Origin: Trichomonas tenax
Taxonomy: Eukaryota > Parabasalia > Trichomonadida > Trichomonadidae
Reading direction: 5' to 3'
Length of the DNA stretch: 32,484 nucleotides
Assembly: GCA_023091735.1 (NCBI GenBank)
Contig: JALKBU010000573.1
Coordinates: 1-32,484 of the forward strand
Shown: positions 1 to 9,477 of the stretch, piece after piece
How the letters are laid out: every line of letters begins with the position of its first letter
Position numbering within the stretch: the first letter of the stretch is position 1
Position numbers and translations under genes: made by a program
The notes under the pieces: model-generated
The model's database searches: none
What the model was told of the DNA's origin: nothing
What the model saw: the letters and a program-made list of their open reading frames with translations, nothing else

Positions 1-720
1 TTCATCTTTCACTTTGGTCTGTCCTGGGACAGTGGACCGGGTCTAAAATTCACTTTAGCTGATGTTTTCGCACGTTTTTAATATGTTCCTTTTCACTGTC
101 CTGGGTGTCCTGGGTCATAAAAGAGTTATATTTTTAGTTGACAACATGACATTTGACAACATACTAAGCACATAAACAGACAAACGTTCAACACAGCTCA
201 AGCACACTCTCAACACATAAACAGACAAACGTTCAACACAGCTCAAGCACACTCTCAACACGGCTCTAAACACTCGTTTGAACCCCTAAGCACGGCTCTA
301 ACACGTGTTGTCAGAATGTCATGTTGTCACCCCTTTAAGAACTTTTTTTGTGAACCGGTCCACCAGGACACTCAGGACAACATATAAAAACACACCTTAT
401 TTATCGGTTGAAAGCAATGTCTAAAAACGTGTCCCGAGTCATTATTTTAAACACTAACACAGCTCTCAACACTCGTTTGAACCCCTAAGCACGGCTCTAA
501 ACACTATTTGTGCCACTTTGTCAAGACACAACTTCAAAACACATAAACAGACAAACGTCTGAACCTCTAAACACAGCTCTAAACACTATTTGTGCCACTT
601 TGTCAAGACACAACTTCAAAACAAATCAAAACAACTCAACGTTCGAAATATGTCAAACACAACTTTCAACAAATCAAACGTTCGAAATAATGCAAAACAC
701 AAAAACAAATCAAAATTTTT
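1..720. repeat. CA-rich tandem and inverted repeat region
   Basis: No gene is supported here. A 45-base unit occurs twice in tandem (169-213 and 214-258). A second unit, containing CTCTAAACACTATTTGTGCC, recurs 82 bases apart (from 495 and from 577). A third short block, TTTGAACCCCTAAGCACGGC, occurs near 277 and near 477. Two inverted pairs enclose part of the array: 140-160 against about 307-328 (GACAACATGACATT and its complement), and the GTCCTGGGTGTCCTGG stretch near 100-117 against about 361-380. The region is A+C rich on this strand. It looks like a foldback or transposon-end repeat, but no family was recognised. A small open frame inside (510-722) has repeat-like composition and is not called. 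Confidence 0.75.
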
Positions 721-875
721 AAAATTTAAAATTCAAAATTCAAATTTTTAAATTCTATTTTTTGCCATTTTCAATTTTTAAATTTTATTTTTAGCCACAA
801 TTGCTCAAACAAGCCTTCAAAAACACAAATTTCTTAAAATTGAAGCCCCAAAAACACAAAAACACAGGCAAAACA

Positions 876-911
876 GTGCACGGTGGCCAACTTTAGTTGG
901 CCAGAGTGCAC
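876..911 (+). repeat. Hairpin upstream of small Lys/Glu-rich gene
   Basis: Arms 876-891 and 896-911 are inverted copies around a TTTA loop. The inner eight bases (GGCCAAC side) and outer GTGCAC pair perfectly, with mismatches between them. It lies 22 bases before the ATG at 934, so it could sit in a promoter or a 5' leader. Confidence 0.6.
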
Positions 912-933
912 AAATTTTTTTTAATATAAAACT

Positions 934-1272
934 ATGACAGACTTCGAAACTCTGAAATCGACATTAAAGGAAGAAATATTAAAGGAGCTTAGCTCCAAGA
1001 CCGAAGGTCATGAACTCAAAGCAACAACGAAAACAAGAAAGTCTAAAAAGACTGAAAAAGATGATGAAGGATTTACATCCCTAGAAAAGAAACCAGTTAA
1101 GCCAAAACGTAAATGTACAGAAAAACAATTAGCAGCACTTGCTGCTGGTCGTCAGAAGAATCCGAGGTGGATCGCAAAAAGAATGAAGGAAGAAGAGGCT
1201 AAGAAGAAAGAAGAGGAAGAACAGACTAAAGCCCGTGAAGGACAAATACCCGAAGAAAAGAAATCAGAATAA
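934..1272 (+). CDS. Small Lys/Glu-rich hypothetical protein
   Basis: This is a 112-residue, strongly charged protein with no membrane segment or signal peptide. It has a basic middle part (residues about 30-75) with the stretch KRKCTEKQLAALAAGRQKNP, followed by a long Lys/Glu helix (about 80-105) likely to form a coiled coil or single alpha helix. The ATG at 934 is the first in the frame and follows an AT-rich leader with a hairpin; the stop is TAA. The 'TEKQLAALAAGR' type of basic motif resembles small proteins I associate with large DNA transposons and DNA viruses of protists, but this is an impression and no family can be named. Its position beside repeats and a mariner fragment fits a mobile-element origin. 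Low-complexity composition makes any homology weak. Confidence 0.45.
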   Translation: MTDFETLKSTLKEEILKELSSKTEGHELKATTKTRKSKKTEKDDEGFTSLEKKPVKPKRKCTEKQLAALAAGRQKNPRWIAKRMKEEEAKKKEEEEQTKAREGQIPEEKKSE

Positions 1273-1802
1273 TCACTAAAATTATTTTTCAAATTTCTGA
1301 CTTCATAAATCCTAATCTTGACTTATAAAGTAACGTAAAACATCAAATTTCTCTCATGACCTCTAAAATTAATTTTCAAAATTTCCTTACCCCCAAATCC
1401 TTTCGCTTTCTTTTCTTAGTTAGTTAGTCAAAGTTTTTTTCAAAAACTGAATAAATTTTCTCTCATTACTGTTGACCCATAAGCGATAAATTTTACATCA
1501 TACGGTAATGTTATATATATTCTGGTTCATCCTCTCTTTTTCCATAATTTGTATTTCTCAGCTTTACATCATTCATGAATAACTTTTTGTAAACGTTTGG
1601 GAAATGTTTTATAAAAAAAGTACTGACTCATTCTTTACTTAGGAAATAAAAAATAAATTATTTTAAAAACTGATTAGATTTTATAAAGTCATTAGTTTTA
1701 AAATAAAATTAACGTTAATTTTGTAAGTAATTCAAAAATTTATTTTCTATATGGGGGACCCTAATTTGTAAAACTAACTCTATCGTAACTATAATATAAA
1801 AG
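1273..1802. other. AT-rich spacer, no gene seen
   Basis: No convincing coding region, RNA gene or strong repeat was found between the small charged ORF and the hairpin at 1803. The stretch is AT-rich with many short frames. Confidence 0.5.
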
Positions 1803-1848
1803 AGATGTTTGCAGAGCCGTGGCGAAGTCACGGTGAATGCGAACATCT
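1803..1848 (-). repeat. Imperfect hairpin after mariner fragment
   Basis: The two ends of this segment are inverted copies: AGATGTT at the left edge with AACATCT at the right edge, and CCGTG with CACGG around the loop GCGAAGT. About 19 of 20 positions can pair if one or two mismatches and a bulge are allowed. It begins six bases past the last of three tandem stop codons of the mariner-type ORF on the minus strand. It could be a 3' RNA structure or part of a transposon end. Confidence 0.6.
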
Positions 1849-1853
1849 TACTA

Positions 1854-2204
1854 CTAACTTGGCACCCGTGTTAAATGCTTGTTTTTCATCTGCATTATAC
1901 CAGTAAGGTAATCATAAATCGTGCTCTTTGGAATCTTTGTGAGCTTGGCCAACTTATGCACTGATGCAAATGGCTGTTTTTCCAGTGCTTTGAGAATCTC
2001 CCTAATGATTAATTGAGACGGACTGATTTTGTCAGATTTTGCTCCGGGCGGACTTTCAATTTGCAATCTTTTTTTCTGGAGGATCCTGCACACTGCAGAG
2101 TAGCTAGGACAACTGTCGGGGAAGAACTGTTTCAGTTCTTCCATAATTTCTTTCTTTGTTAGGTTCTTGGCGTCGAGATAATAAACAATCAATTTGAATT
2201 CCAT
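1854..2204 (-). pseudogene. Truncated mariner-type transposase, DNA-binding part
   Basis: The 116-residue product resembles only the N-terminal paired helix-turn-helix region of Tc1/mariner transposases. Residues about 5-50 (IVYYLDAKNLTKKEIMEEL, then PSYSAVCRIL) match the first HTH. Residues about 70-107 (LAKLTKIPKSTIYDYLTG) match the second, and the end KHLTRVPS corresponds to the mariner 'RWVPH' junction before the catalytic domain. The DDE catalytic domain is absent: three consecutive stop codons, TAG TAG TAA, follow. Family transposases are usually about 300-350 residues. The ATG at 2202-2204 is in frame with the full HTH, so the N-terminus seems intact. Such a piece could be a dead transposon fragment or a domesticated DNA-binding protein; I cannot separate these from sequence alone. 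Confidence 0.6.
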
Positions 2205-2410
2205 TTAAAAAAATGAAAAATAAACCGACCTTAAAGTCAAAAAATTGGGGTAATTTTTACAAAACAGGGTCGAATATGATATTAGAATATGATTCAGGGC
2301 TTGATATTACTATATGTTTAAGTGCATCATTAGCTCTATATGTGGGTGTTAGTTGCAGGTTTCTATCAAATTCGTGCCTTGAGATACGCACGCACCTCCG
2401 GACACCCTAT

Positions 2411-2500
2411 AATTGATTGATTTTTGAAGATATCTGCTGAGAATGGAAGTAATTGATTGATTTCTGAAAATTTCTGCTAATAATGGAAGTAATTGATTGA
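2411..2500 (+). repeat. 40-base tandem repeat, 2.25 copies
   Basis: Units 2411-2450 and 2451-2490 each begin AATTGATTGATTT and end AATGGAAGT with a few substitutions; a partial third copy starts at 2491. The surrounding spacer 2205-2837 has no convincing gene. A further short direct repeat, ATGATCGTAAAAA, occurs near 2694 and 2765. Confidence 0.8.
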
Positions 2501-2837
2501 GTGGCTATATTATCTGTTGCTTGTAGAGGTCATTGATTTATTAATGCTTGATCTCTCCTTGTTTTTAAAAGCTGTTCGTTTACTACAATAAGTATGGCCA
2601 ATCTGACACTTCACAAATGTCAGTTTTTCTAGAAAGGTGGAAAATTGTTTTTTATTGTCTATTTCATTGCAACAAATAAGCTTTAAATTCAATATGATCG
2701 TAAAAACCGGTGAATTGAAAAATAACTTTTCAATTGAGCACAATAAATGCCTCTAAATACTGGAATGATCGTAAAAAATCATGTTTTGAATTTCAAAGCC
2801 GTTGATTATTCTGTATTCAGTTCATTTCTCTTAGAAG

Positions 2838-3419
2838 ATGGTAGCAATGAAATGCATTGACTACGTCAAGACAGCACCGACTTGTGCGAAGGTTCTTGCA
2901 GTAATCACGTTCGTATTGATCGTGATCACCTCGTTTGGCGAGTTCATCATGTTCTGCAAACACGCAGGAGACTTGAGGGATGCTAGAGATGCACATCCGA
3001 GGATGGAACAATATTGCTCTAAAACAGAATACAAAGGGGATTATTGTGATGAATATATGAAACGATATAATGTTATGCAGGGCCTTAACGGAACGTCTGT
3101 TTTCATCGCAATCGTTTCTTTCTTTCTTTGGATTCTTTGGCTCATCTGGTACAACTTCGATCTTGGCGCTTTCCTTTCCATGATTTTCTACTTCGTTGCC
3201 ATTGGCTGCGCCATCCTCCTCGTTATCTTCGACATCGCTATCATGGCATACTTCGAGACGGGCACTCTCACACTTAGCGGTGATCTCTTTGCTTTGGTCA
3301 TTCTTTATATCGTTGCCATCATTTGCAGCTTAGTTCTCAAGTTCAAATACGGAGATGCTGCCGGCGAGTCCGATGGCGATGGTGCTGCCGATGACAACGA
3401 CAAGAAGGAAGAGGCTTAA
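2838..3419 (+). CDS. Four-span (tetraspan/MARVEL-like) membrane protein
   Basis: This 193-residue protein has four clear membrane spans at about residues 17-40, 86-106, 109-138 and 147-169. A hydrophilic first loop (41-85) holds two cysteines (60 and 70), next to Cys40 at the end of span 1. The second loop is almost absent, and the acidic C-terminal tail is Gly/Asp/Glu rich. The topology fits a tetraspan of MARVEL type with both ends cytoplasmic, but no diagnostic tetraspanin CCG motif is present, so the family is not certain. Such proteins organise vesicle or plasma membranes; the exact role is unknown. The ATG at 2838 is preceded by TTCATTTCTC, which resembles a trichomonad initiator (TCA-Y-W). 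The stop overlaps TAAA, the poly(A)-signal arrangement known from Trichomonas. Confidence 0.75.
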   Translation: MVAMKCIDYVKTAPTCAKVLAVITFVLIVITSFGEFIMFCKHAGDLRDARDAHPRMEQYCSKTEYKGDYCDEYMKRYNVMQGLNGTSVFIAIVSFFLWILWLIWYNFDLGAFLSMIFYFVAIGCAILLVIFDIAIMAYFETGTLTLSGDLFALVILYIVAIICSLVLKFKYGDAAGESDGDGAADDNDKKEEA

Positions 3420-4014
3420 ATTCTTTTTATAAATTATTTTAATAAACTTTATTATTTATATTTCAAACGTTTTTTCGTTCACATAATAGTGCCCATACAT
3501 AGCTCTGATGCTTTATGATTTATTTTTAGCATGTTATAATAAAATTGAAGGAGATATTTAATTTCGACATGAAAAATAAAGGTTTATAGTCGAAATATTT
3601 ATCTATTATATTAAAATTTTGATCTGTATTTATATAATTAGTAAGTTCCTAATTGTTATTGTTTTTTGTGCACAATATGAAATTATTCTTTTTATTTTAA
3701 CGGCAACATTAAAAATTCATTGATAAAACATGCTTTAAAGTATGTTGAAATTCTAGATATTGCCAATAAAAAACTCAAAATAATCTTTTTTCCATTTTTA
3801 AATAAGACATCCTTGAGATACATTGCCTACAGAATGGGAATCCAATGAACAGCTGTCAAAATTTTCACGTTCCTAAAAGAGATTGAAGACATAATTATCA
3901 AAAATTTAATGTTATCATCATATCAACAGCTATATTTGCTACCACTCTATAAGATTTGTATTTGACAGAAATAAAATCTCCACAAAACAGCTCAAACACT
4001 TGTCAATTGATTCT

Positions 4015-4050
<36 letters not shown>

Positions 4051-4244
4051 TGGAAAAAATATTGTAAACTTTTAACGTTACATTATTTTTTCATTTCTCT
4101 AAGATGAGAACTCAAAAGATTGATTTTACTTTCGAAGATTATTATTTTTTAGCCAAAGTATTACATATTGTAATGCTTGTTTCATAGAGTATCATAATTT
4201 CCGTCTAATATTAATTTACATGAAAACAAAACAATATAAAAAGA
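3420..4244. other. AT-rich spacer between convergent genes; poly(A) tract
   Basis: No gene is seen. An uninterrupted run of 29 A lies at 4020-4048. The spacer holds the 3' ends of two convergent genes. Confidence 0.7.
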
Positions 4245-7214
4245 TTATATAAAAGCGCCAGTGATTTTTCTGGTATTTGTAACCATTGGCATTCTTATTG
4301 GCTCTGTCTTGAAGTTTGGAGTTGTAAGCTCGAATATAACAGGAAGGATCATTCCGCGCATTTCGGCCTCCAAAATGTACTTAATCAAGTTTTGATCAGA
4401 GAATCTTTCTTTGATGTATCTATCAGCAGTTTCGAACTTTCTAGCAAGTGGCGAACGCTTGGAAAGAATTGCGAGCAAGCTAAGAGGAGTGGAATCATCT
4501 CTGAATGTGTCGAAGCTCTCGCATGTTGATATATAAGCAACTTTTTCCAAAATCTCATACCAAGATCGATTTTCTAGATATGGAGCATAACTTGCTGATG
4601 CTGCATATAAAAGAATGGAACTTGCAGATGGAGAAAGTCCTGTTTCAATTGCCTGTATAATGGCACCAGTAGTTTCAATCTTATTGGCGCCATATGATAA
4701 CAAATACAGCAACAGCGCTAATTGATCGATTTGATTGACGATGTTAAGTGCTTTCATTTGAATGAATGCAAATTGAGCATTATCTACGGCAACTTCCCAA
4801 TTGCTGGAATACATCGATCTCAACTCTTTCAACAGGAAAACGATATGAGTGTCATCAACATTTAAAATTTCCTCCATCCCGCAGTCCATAAGCATTCCTG
4901 TGGCATAGGAAAGAAGCATTCTTGCATCCAGCGAATATACATCGAAAGAAAGATCATTTGGAACGTGTTGCGGCATAGCAAGAGTAACAATATCTTGGGG
5001 ATCTGGAATATCAGGAAAACCACATATCTCTGTAAGAGTTCGAAGCATTCTACTCGTGATTTTGAGATACTCATCATTCTTTGGACAAATTTGAATGAAC
5101 TTTGATGGCCCGTAACTCATTGTTCCAACTAATGAAGATAAATCTTCGTGTGCTCTTAAATAAAGCTCTGGCATGTCGTCTGGGATCTTCTCTATTGCAA
5201 TTGAGAAGCGAGCTGCAGAAAGTCCATCCATGTATATTTTTGAGCCTTCAAGAAGAGAGCCGAAGAAGTCTCTGATTGGCTTTGCGCACGAAATGATTCT
5301 TCTATCATCAATCTCTCCGAACTGAGTCTGGGCATTTGAATTCATTTTCTCGACTTTCATTTGAAGCTGAGATTTAGAGTTAAATGAGCTTGAAGAGTCT
5401 AATTTGATCATAGATACACTGGAGTAAACAGAGATGATTCTTTTTGCTTTAGCAGCAACTTTATCGATATCTAATTTCACAACACCCGCAATTTTACCAT
5501 CAGAACCTGGAAGAGGAATGAAGTATTTCGTTTGTGTGTCACTGATAATGGATTGCATCATCTTTTGTGTATGCGCTGATATACATTGCGGACTTCCATT
5601 AGGAGATATCTTTTCGTTGAATTCAGTGCGAGATTCGTTCAGATCGTTTCTAAAATAATCTGTAACATAAACTTCTGAATCGCAACCAACGGCTGCAGAA
5701 AGTGCTTTGTTAACAAGGCTCTTCATTTTGTATAAATCGAGAATGTCAACATGTTGATTAAAAATGTCCATCGTCAATGTTAAATATTTGATGTGATTTT
5801 CTTTCCTTTGGAGTTGTTTTTGAAGCTTGTTTCCTTTAACGATTGGATTCAGTGATTTGCACACCATCAGCATTGTGTTTTCATCGAGTTCTGTGAAGAA
5901 ATCAACGAATTTTCGTGAATAAAGAGCAATAACAAATTTCACAGAGTTGTCTTTTCCAAAGATCGGAGAAACTAAAATAGATGATGTAGGAGTGTTCATA
6001 TTGATTCTATCTACTGCTGGCTCGAAGAGTACTGATAGCTCCGGCTTTGACATACGAATTAAACGCATTTTGGTGATGCATTGGCCAACAATTCCTGTTG
6101 AAATGTTGTAAATTGTTGGTTTTTCTTCGTTTGTATCTAAGAAAACTTTTTTGCTCTTCGAAACATGGAACACACGAACGCCTTCACAGTTGAATACCTC
6201 TGCGAGTACTTTTGGCGAGAAATTGTTGATGATTTTAAGAGTTGTCTCGATATTTGGTGATTCATCTGTTTTTTGTTCTAACGAAGGCATGAATTCGCGA
6301 ATAATGTCTGAGATACCCATGGCTACAAGGAAATCATCCTCTTTAAAGCCTCCCGTTTTATCGAAAAAAATTAATAATAAGTGTTCTATTGGGATTAAGA
6401 GTGCCATATTGTTCTTCATGAATATATAATGATCTGTTGCTGTCAATTTTGGGTGTGTTGATGCTATAACTCGTATTTTACCGGTTTTGAATATTGAATG
6501 TAAAACTCCTGAGTTAAACTCCCTATTGAGGGTCATACACTCTTTCTGTAGTATAATCTCTGATCCAGAAATCTGAAATATTGCAGCACGTTGAATATTC
6601 AAAACTTTTGGTAATGTCGATTCAACCATCTCTGTTAACTGTGCGAATGTTGTTGCATTCACTAAATTGAGTATTGTGTCGAAGATTTGAGAAGTTTCAT
6701 TGAGTTGTTTAAATACGTTATTCACAAAATCTGTTCTTTTTGTTAATGGAAGTTTTTCACACGCAGAACTTATCGCTCTTGTCTCATCAGTGATGTTTCT
6801 TTTGAACAAATATGCGAGAATAAGTGGAAAATCGCGAGAAAAGAAATCAAAATCGAGAGCTGAAAGTAGAGCGGCAGGATAGGACTGATTTTTTGGTTGC
6901 GATGATGGTGAATCTATCGAAGATAAAGGTTGTAAAGTCGGAGTTTGAGCATTTGATCTCGTTGAAGTATTTAATCGATCGATATTCTTCAATGTTTTAG
7001 CGAAAGGAGATTTATTTCCTGTATAAGATGTCATGTCAGCGTACATTTTGTTCAGAGAATCCATAATTTCGAGTTGTAAATCGACTTGTGACTGTGCTGT
7101 TGCAGCATCTTGTTTAATTCTATCCAAAACTCTCGTCTGGAAGGAAATTAAGGACTTCAACTCTTCTATTCTCTCGAATGCTGAAGAAGTTCCATAAAAA
7201 TAATCAGTACTCAT
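4245..7214 (-). CDS. GAF-domain protein with inactive phosphodiesterase-like domain
   Basis: The 989-residue protein starts with a probable coiled coil (about 12-60) and a Ser/Thr/Pro/Gln-rich linker (65-110). It then has two or three GAF-like modules (roughly 185-305, 335-470 and 480-600), each with the alternating hydrophobic pattern of GAF folds. The C-terminus (about 735-960) follows the class I cyclic nucleotide phosphodiesterase helical fold: LSFDVYSLD, a helix ending before the usual metal site, then LALLLYLLSY. In active enzymes the first site is YHNWxHAxD; here it reads YSSNWEVAVDNAQ, so the proton-donor and metal histidines are replaced. The second metal site, normally CHDxxH, reads SYGANK. 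By family knowledge it should not hydrolyse cAMP or cGMP and may act as a nucleotide-responsive scaffold. The ATG at 7212-7214 is the first in frame. Confidence 0.75.
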   Translation of the reverse strand: MSTDYFYGTSSAFERIEELKSLISFQTRVLDRIKQDAATAQSQVDLQLEIMDSLNKMYADMTSYTGNKSPFAKTLKNIDRLNTSTRSNAQTPTLQPLSSIDSPSSQPKNQSYPAALLSALDFDFFSRDFPLILAYLFKRNITDETRAISSACEKLPLTKRTDFVNNVFKQLNETSQIFDTILNLVNATTFAQLTEMVESTLPKVLNIQRAAIFQISGSEIILQKECMTLNREFNSGVLHSIFKTGKIRVIASTHPKLTATDHYIFMKNNMALLIPIEHLLLIFFDKTGGFKEDDFLVAMGISDIIREFMPSLEQKTDESPNIETTLKIINNFSPKVLAEVFNCEGVRVFHVSKSKKVFLDTNEEKPTIYNISTGIVGQCITKMRLIRMSKPELSVLFEPAVDRINMNTPTSSILVSPIFGKDNSVKFVIALYSRKFVDFFTELDENTMLMVCKSLNPIVKGNKLQKQLQRKENHIKYLTLTMDIFNQHVDILDLYKMKSLVNKALSAAVGCDSEVYVTDYFRNDLNESRTEFNEKISPNGSPQCISAHTQKMMQSIISDTQTKYFIPLPGSDGKIAGVVKLDIDKVAAKAKRIISVYSSVSMIKLDSSSSFNSKSQLQMKVEKMNSNAQTQFGEIDDRRIISCAKPIRDFFGSLLEGSKIYMDGLSAARFSIAIEKIPDDMPELYLRAHEDLSSLVGTMSYGPSKFIQICPKNDEYLKITSRMLRTLTEICGFPDIPDPQDIVTLAMPQHVPNDLSFDVYSLDARMLLSYATGMLMDCGMEEILNVDDTHIVFLLKELRSMYSSNWEVAVDNAQFAFIQMKALNIVNQIDQLALLLYLLSYGANKIETTGAIIQAIETGLSPSASSILLYAASASYAPYLENRSWYEILEKVAYISTCESFDTFRDDSTPLSLLAILSKRSPLARKFETADRYIKERFSDQNLIKYILEAEMRGMILPVIFELTTPNFKTEPIRMPMVTNTRKITGAFI

Positions 7215-7944
7215 TTTTTAAATTCTAATATTTAGGGGTGATAAAATTGCATTAACCCTCAATAATTTGCATGCCTGATTTTATGATTTTAAAACTCAAA
7301 TATCAGACAATTATAATGATATTAAAAGGCTGCATATAGAACATATTTGCAAATATCTTCATATTCTTCATCAAAGCACTCCTTAGTAAAAAGATGACTC
7401 TTATGCTAACAACAGCTTTGGAATCATTCAAACAATGGGAATTTTGATGGCGAAATCATATTTAAGATGCTGTTTAATTCTTTCAAAAAACTTTTTTAAT
7501 TGAAATATATTTTGATAATTTGATTAACATTAGATTGTTTTTAGTTAGAAAATCGAAGATATAGCCCTTGCATTATGTTCTCCAATACATAGAGCGTAAA
7601 AGAATGAATTTTAAGATTTTGAAAAAAATAATAAAGAAGTAAAATTATTTTAAAATAATTTTACAGATTTTCATTGAGATTACTGAATTTTGAAATAATT
7701 TAACCATTTAAGATCAACAATTATATTCAAATTTAGGAGCTTATTCATTGTCAACTAAATTTAGTCGTAAATATACATGATAATATTCTCGACATAAAAA
7801 TATGCAATAAAAAAGTGATTGCTTTAAATGGTATATTATATTAGGTGAGGCAAGAATGTATTTCAATAGAAACTAGTATTTATTTGGTATTAATTTATAA
7901 ACACAAAAAATGAAGTATACAAAACAAGTAGCATTCATAAAGGG
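7215..7944. other. AT-rich spacer, nothing recognised
   Basis: This is the leader side of the GAF protein and the 3' side of Ctf8. No open frame with protein-like composition, no RNA gene and no strong repeat was found. A short AT palindrome, AAAATTATTTTAAAATAATTTT, lies near 7641-7662; I attach no function to it. Confidence 0.5.
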
Positions 7945-8253
7945 TTACATGGGGATGTCTGGGAATAGAATGATGGGACGATCAGAGAAGATAACTTTCT
8001 TTCTGATCACACTAACAACAGTAATTCCATCAGTTGTTCCTCTTTTGAGGACACAGAGTGGCTTTTTCAGTCTGTGAACTTTTCCTTTAAGAAAATGGTT
8101 TCCAATTGTAAGAGTTGCAATATCTCCGTCAATATTTAAAGGACCGAAGGTTTTATCAGTGAAATCATTATCGTATGTCGAAATTTTGCCTTGAAGTTCT
8201 ATCATTGCCCATTCTTGGACGCCTTCTGAGCGTATTAAAATGGGAATGCGCAT
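7945..8253 (-). CDS. CTF8: Ctf8, subunit of the Ctf18 alternative clamp loader
   Basis: This 102-residue protein matches the Ctf8 family along nearly its whole length. The core EWAMIELQG is at residues 14-22, GNHFLKGK at about 53-60, KKPLCVLK at about 63-70, and the end has a VIRKKVIFSDRP strand pair. Human CTF8 has the same order (EWVLMELQG, GHHILYGK, EKPFAVL, LIKDKILFKTRP) and is about 120 residues long, so the length is normal. In other eukaryotes Ctf8 joins Dcc1 and binds the C-terminus of Ctf18 in a nuclear replication factor C variant that loads or unloads PCNA and supports sister-chromatid cohesion. No partner gene lies in this window. A copy of the repeated spacer motif (8477-8487) is about 225 bases upstream. 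Confidence 0.85.
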   Translation of the reverse strand: MRIPILIRSEGVQEWAMIELQGKISTYDNDFTDKTFGPLNIDGDIATLTIGNHFLKGKVHRLKKPLCVLKRGTTDGITVVSVIRKKVIFSDRPIILFPDIPM

Positions 8254-8835
8254 TTCAAAATTAAAGTGATAGACCCTATTTTATTTGTTAAACGGAACCA
8301 TCCCCACTCTAAAAATATCATCCCCTATATATTTCGAATTATTTCTACCCCCACATTAAATTCTAACACCCTTAATAAAAATACAAAATGAACATAATCA
8401 ATTTTTTGGCATTGGAATGTGATATAAATTCTAAAAACAAAGTAATCAGAATTTATGACATTTATGATAAAATTTTTGTCATGTAAATTTTTGACATTTT
8501 GAACAAGAGAAACATATCTTGAACACAACGTATATAGGGAAACCGAAAACTATAAATCAAGATCAAATAAGAGCAAAGTTATTCTATGCAATTCGAGCAC
8601 ATTTTGTTCATTCCAAAGATAGTTCTTTGAAGATTTATGATTTTGTCAAGAACCCCTGCTTATTTTTATTATCCCCAGACATAAAATTTGTATCTCTATT
8701 TGATGATGTATTTAGTATCTGCATATGGTGTATATAACAAATATCAAATAAAAACGAGCAGCCGAAAAAAAAATTTCATATCGGCCTTGATCGTCCTTCT
8801 TTTTTAATCGTCTTTCCCACAAAATCAATCTGAGG
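8254..8835. promoter_or_regulatory. Divergent spacer between Ctf8 and V-ATPase E
   Basis: The genes on either side are transcribed away from this 582-base spacer, so both promoters should lie in it. One copy of the recurrent motif, TGTCATGTAAA, is at 8477-8487. The V-ATPase start is preceded by a pyrimidine-rich stretch and TCAATCT at about 8825-8831, which weakly resembles a trichomonad initiator. Confidence 0.4.
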
Positions 8836-9477
8836 ATGTCGACGAGTGCTCACATCGAGATGATCAACAAAATGAAGGCCGGTATCGAACACCAGGCCAG
8901 AACCAATGCTGACGCAATGCGTGAGCAAGCAATGCAAGATGCTGAAAGTTTCCGCTCTAAAAAAGTATATCAAGCAAAAATCAAAATCTCCGCTGATGCT
9001 GACTTAGAGGAAAAGACAATTCGCTCTCAGAAGGCTGTCCAACTTTCTGTCGTTAATGGTATCCAGAGAAAGAAACTCTTGAACTCACGCCAAGAAGCCA
9101 TCGACAAGGCTGTCGTAAAGGCCGAAGAGAGACTCGGACAGTACGCTAAAACAAAGGAATACGACGAAACACTCTACAAACTCTGCCTTGAAGGCTTAGT
9201 CGCTTTGGGCGACCCAGATGTCAAGCTCGCTGTTCGTGCTTGCGATGGTGAGAAGGTTAAGGGCTTCATTCCTATGCTTGCTAATGAATATAAGGAAAAA
9301 ACACAGAAAGAAGTCACATTAGGATTATCAAATTACGTTGTTGATGACGCTTGCATTGGTGGTGTTGTTCTTATTTCTAACGATGGTACAGTCCAAATGT
9401 CAAATACTCTCAAGGATCGTCTCCATCTTGCTTGCAAAGATCTCTATCCAAAGATCCGCACAATTCTTCTCGATTAA
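8836..9477 (+). CDS. V-type proton ATPase subunit E
   Basis: The 213-residue protein has the two-part structure of V-ATPase subunit E. A long charged helix (about 5-105, with IKISADADLEEKTIRSQKA and IQRKKLLNSRQEAIDKAV) forms the peripheral stalk. A C-terminal globular part (about 110-213) has GLVALGDPDVKLAVRACDGE, then ACIGGVVLISNDGTVQMSNT, then LKDRLHL. The family ends in the same 'GGV..Y..DG.I.vsNTLe.RL' block and is usually 210-230 residues, so this looks full-length. It links the catalytic V1 head to the membrane sector with subunit G, in the cytosol at vacuole, lysosome and endosome membranes. Stop TAA overlaps TAAA. It is convergent with Ebp2, 298 bases away. Its many C- and G-ending codons suggest strong expression. 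Confidence 0.93.
   Translation: MSTSAHIEMINKMKAGIEHQARTNADAMREQAMQDAESFRSKKVYQAKIKISADADLEEKTIRSQKAVQLSVVNGIQRKKLLNSRQEAIDKAVVKAEERLGQYAKTKEYDETLYKLCLEGLVALGDPDVKLAVRACDGEKVKGFIPMLANEYKEKTQKEVTLGLSNYVVDDACIGGVVLISNDGTVQMSNTLKDRLHLACKDLYPKIRTILLD

Noticed and set aside
510..722. 70-codon Asn/Thr/Gln-rich frame
   Set aside because: It lies within the CA-rich tandem repeats and follows their period.
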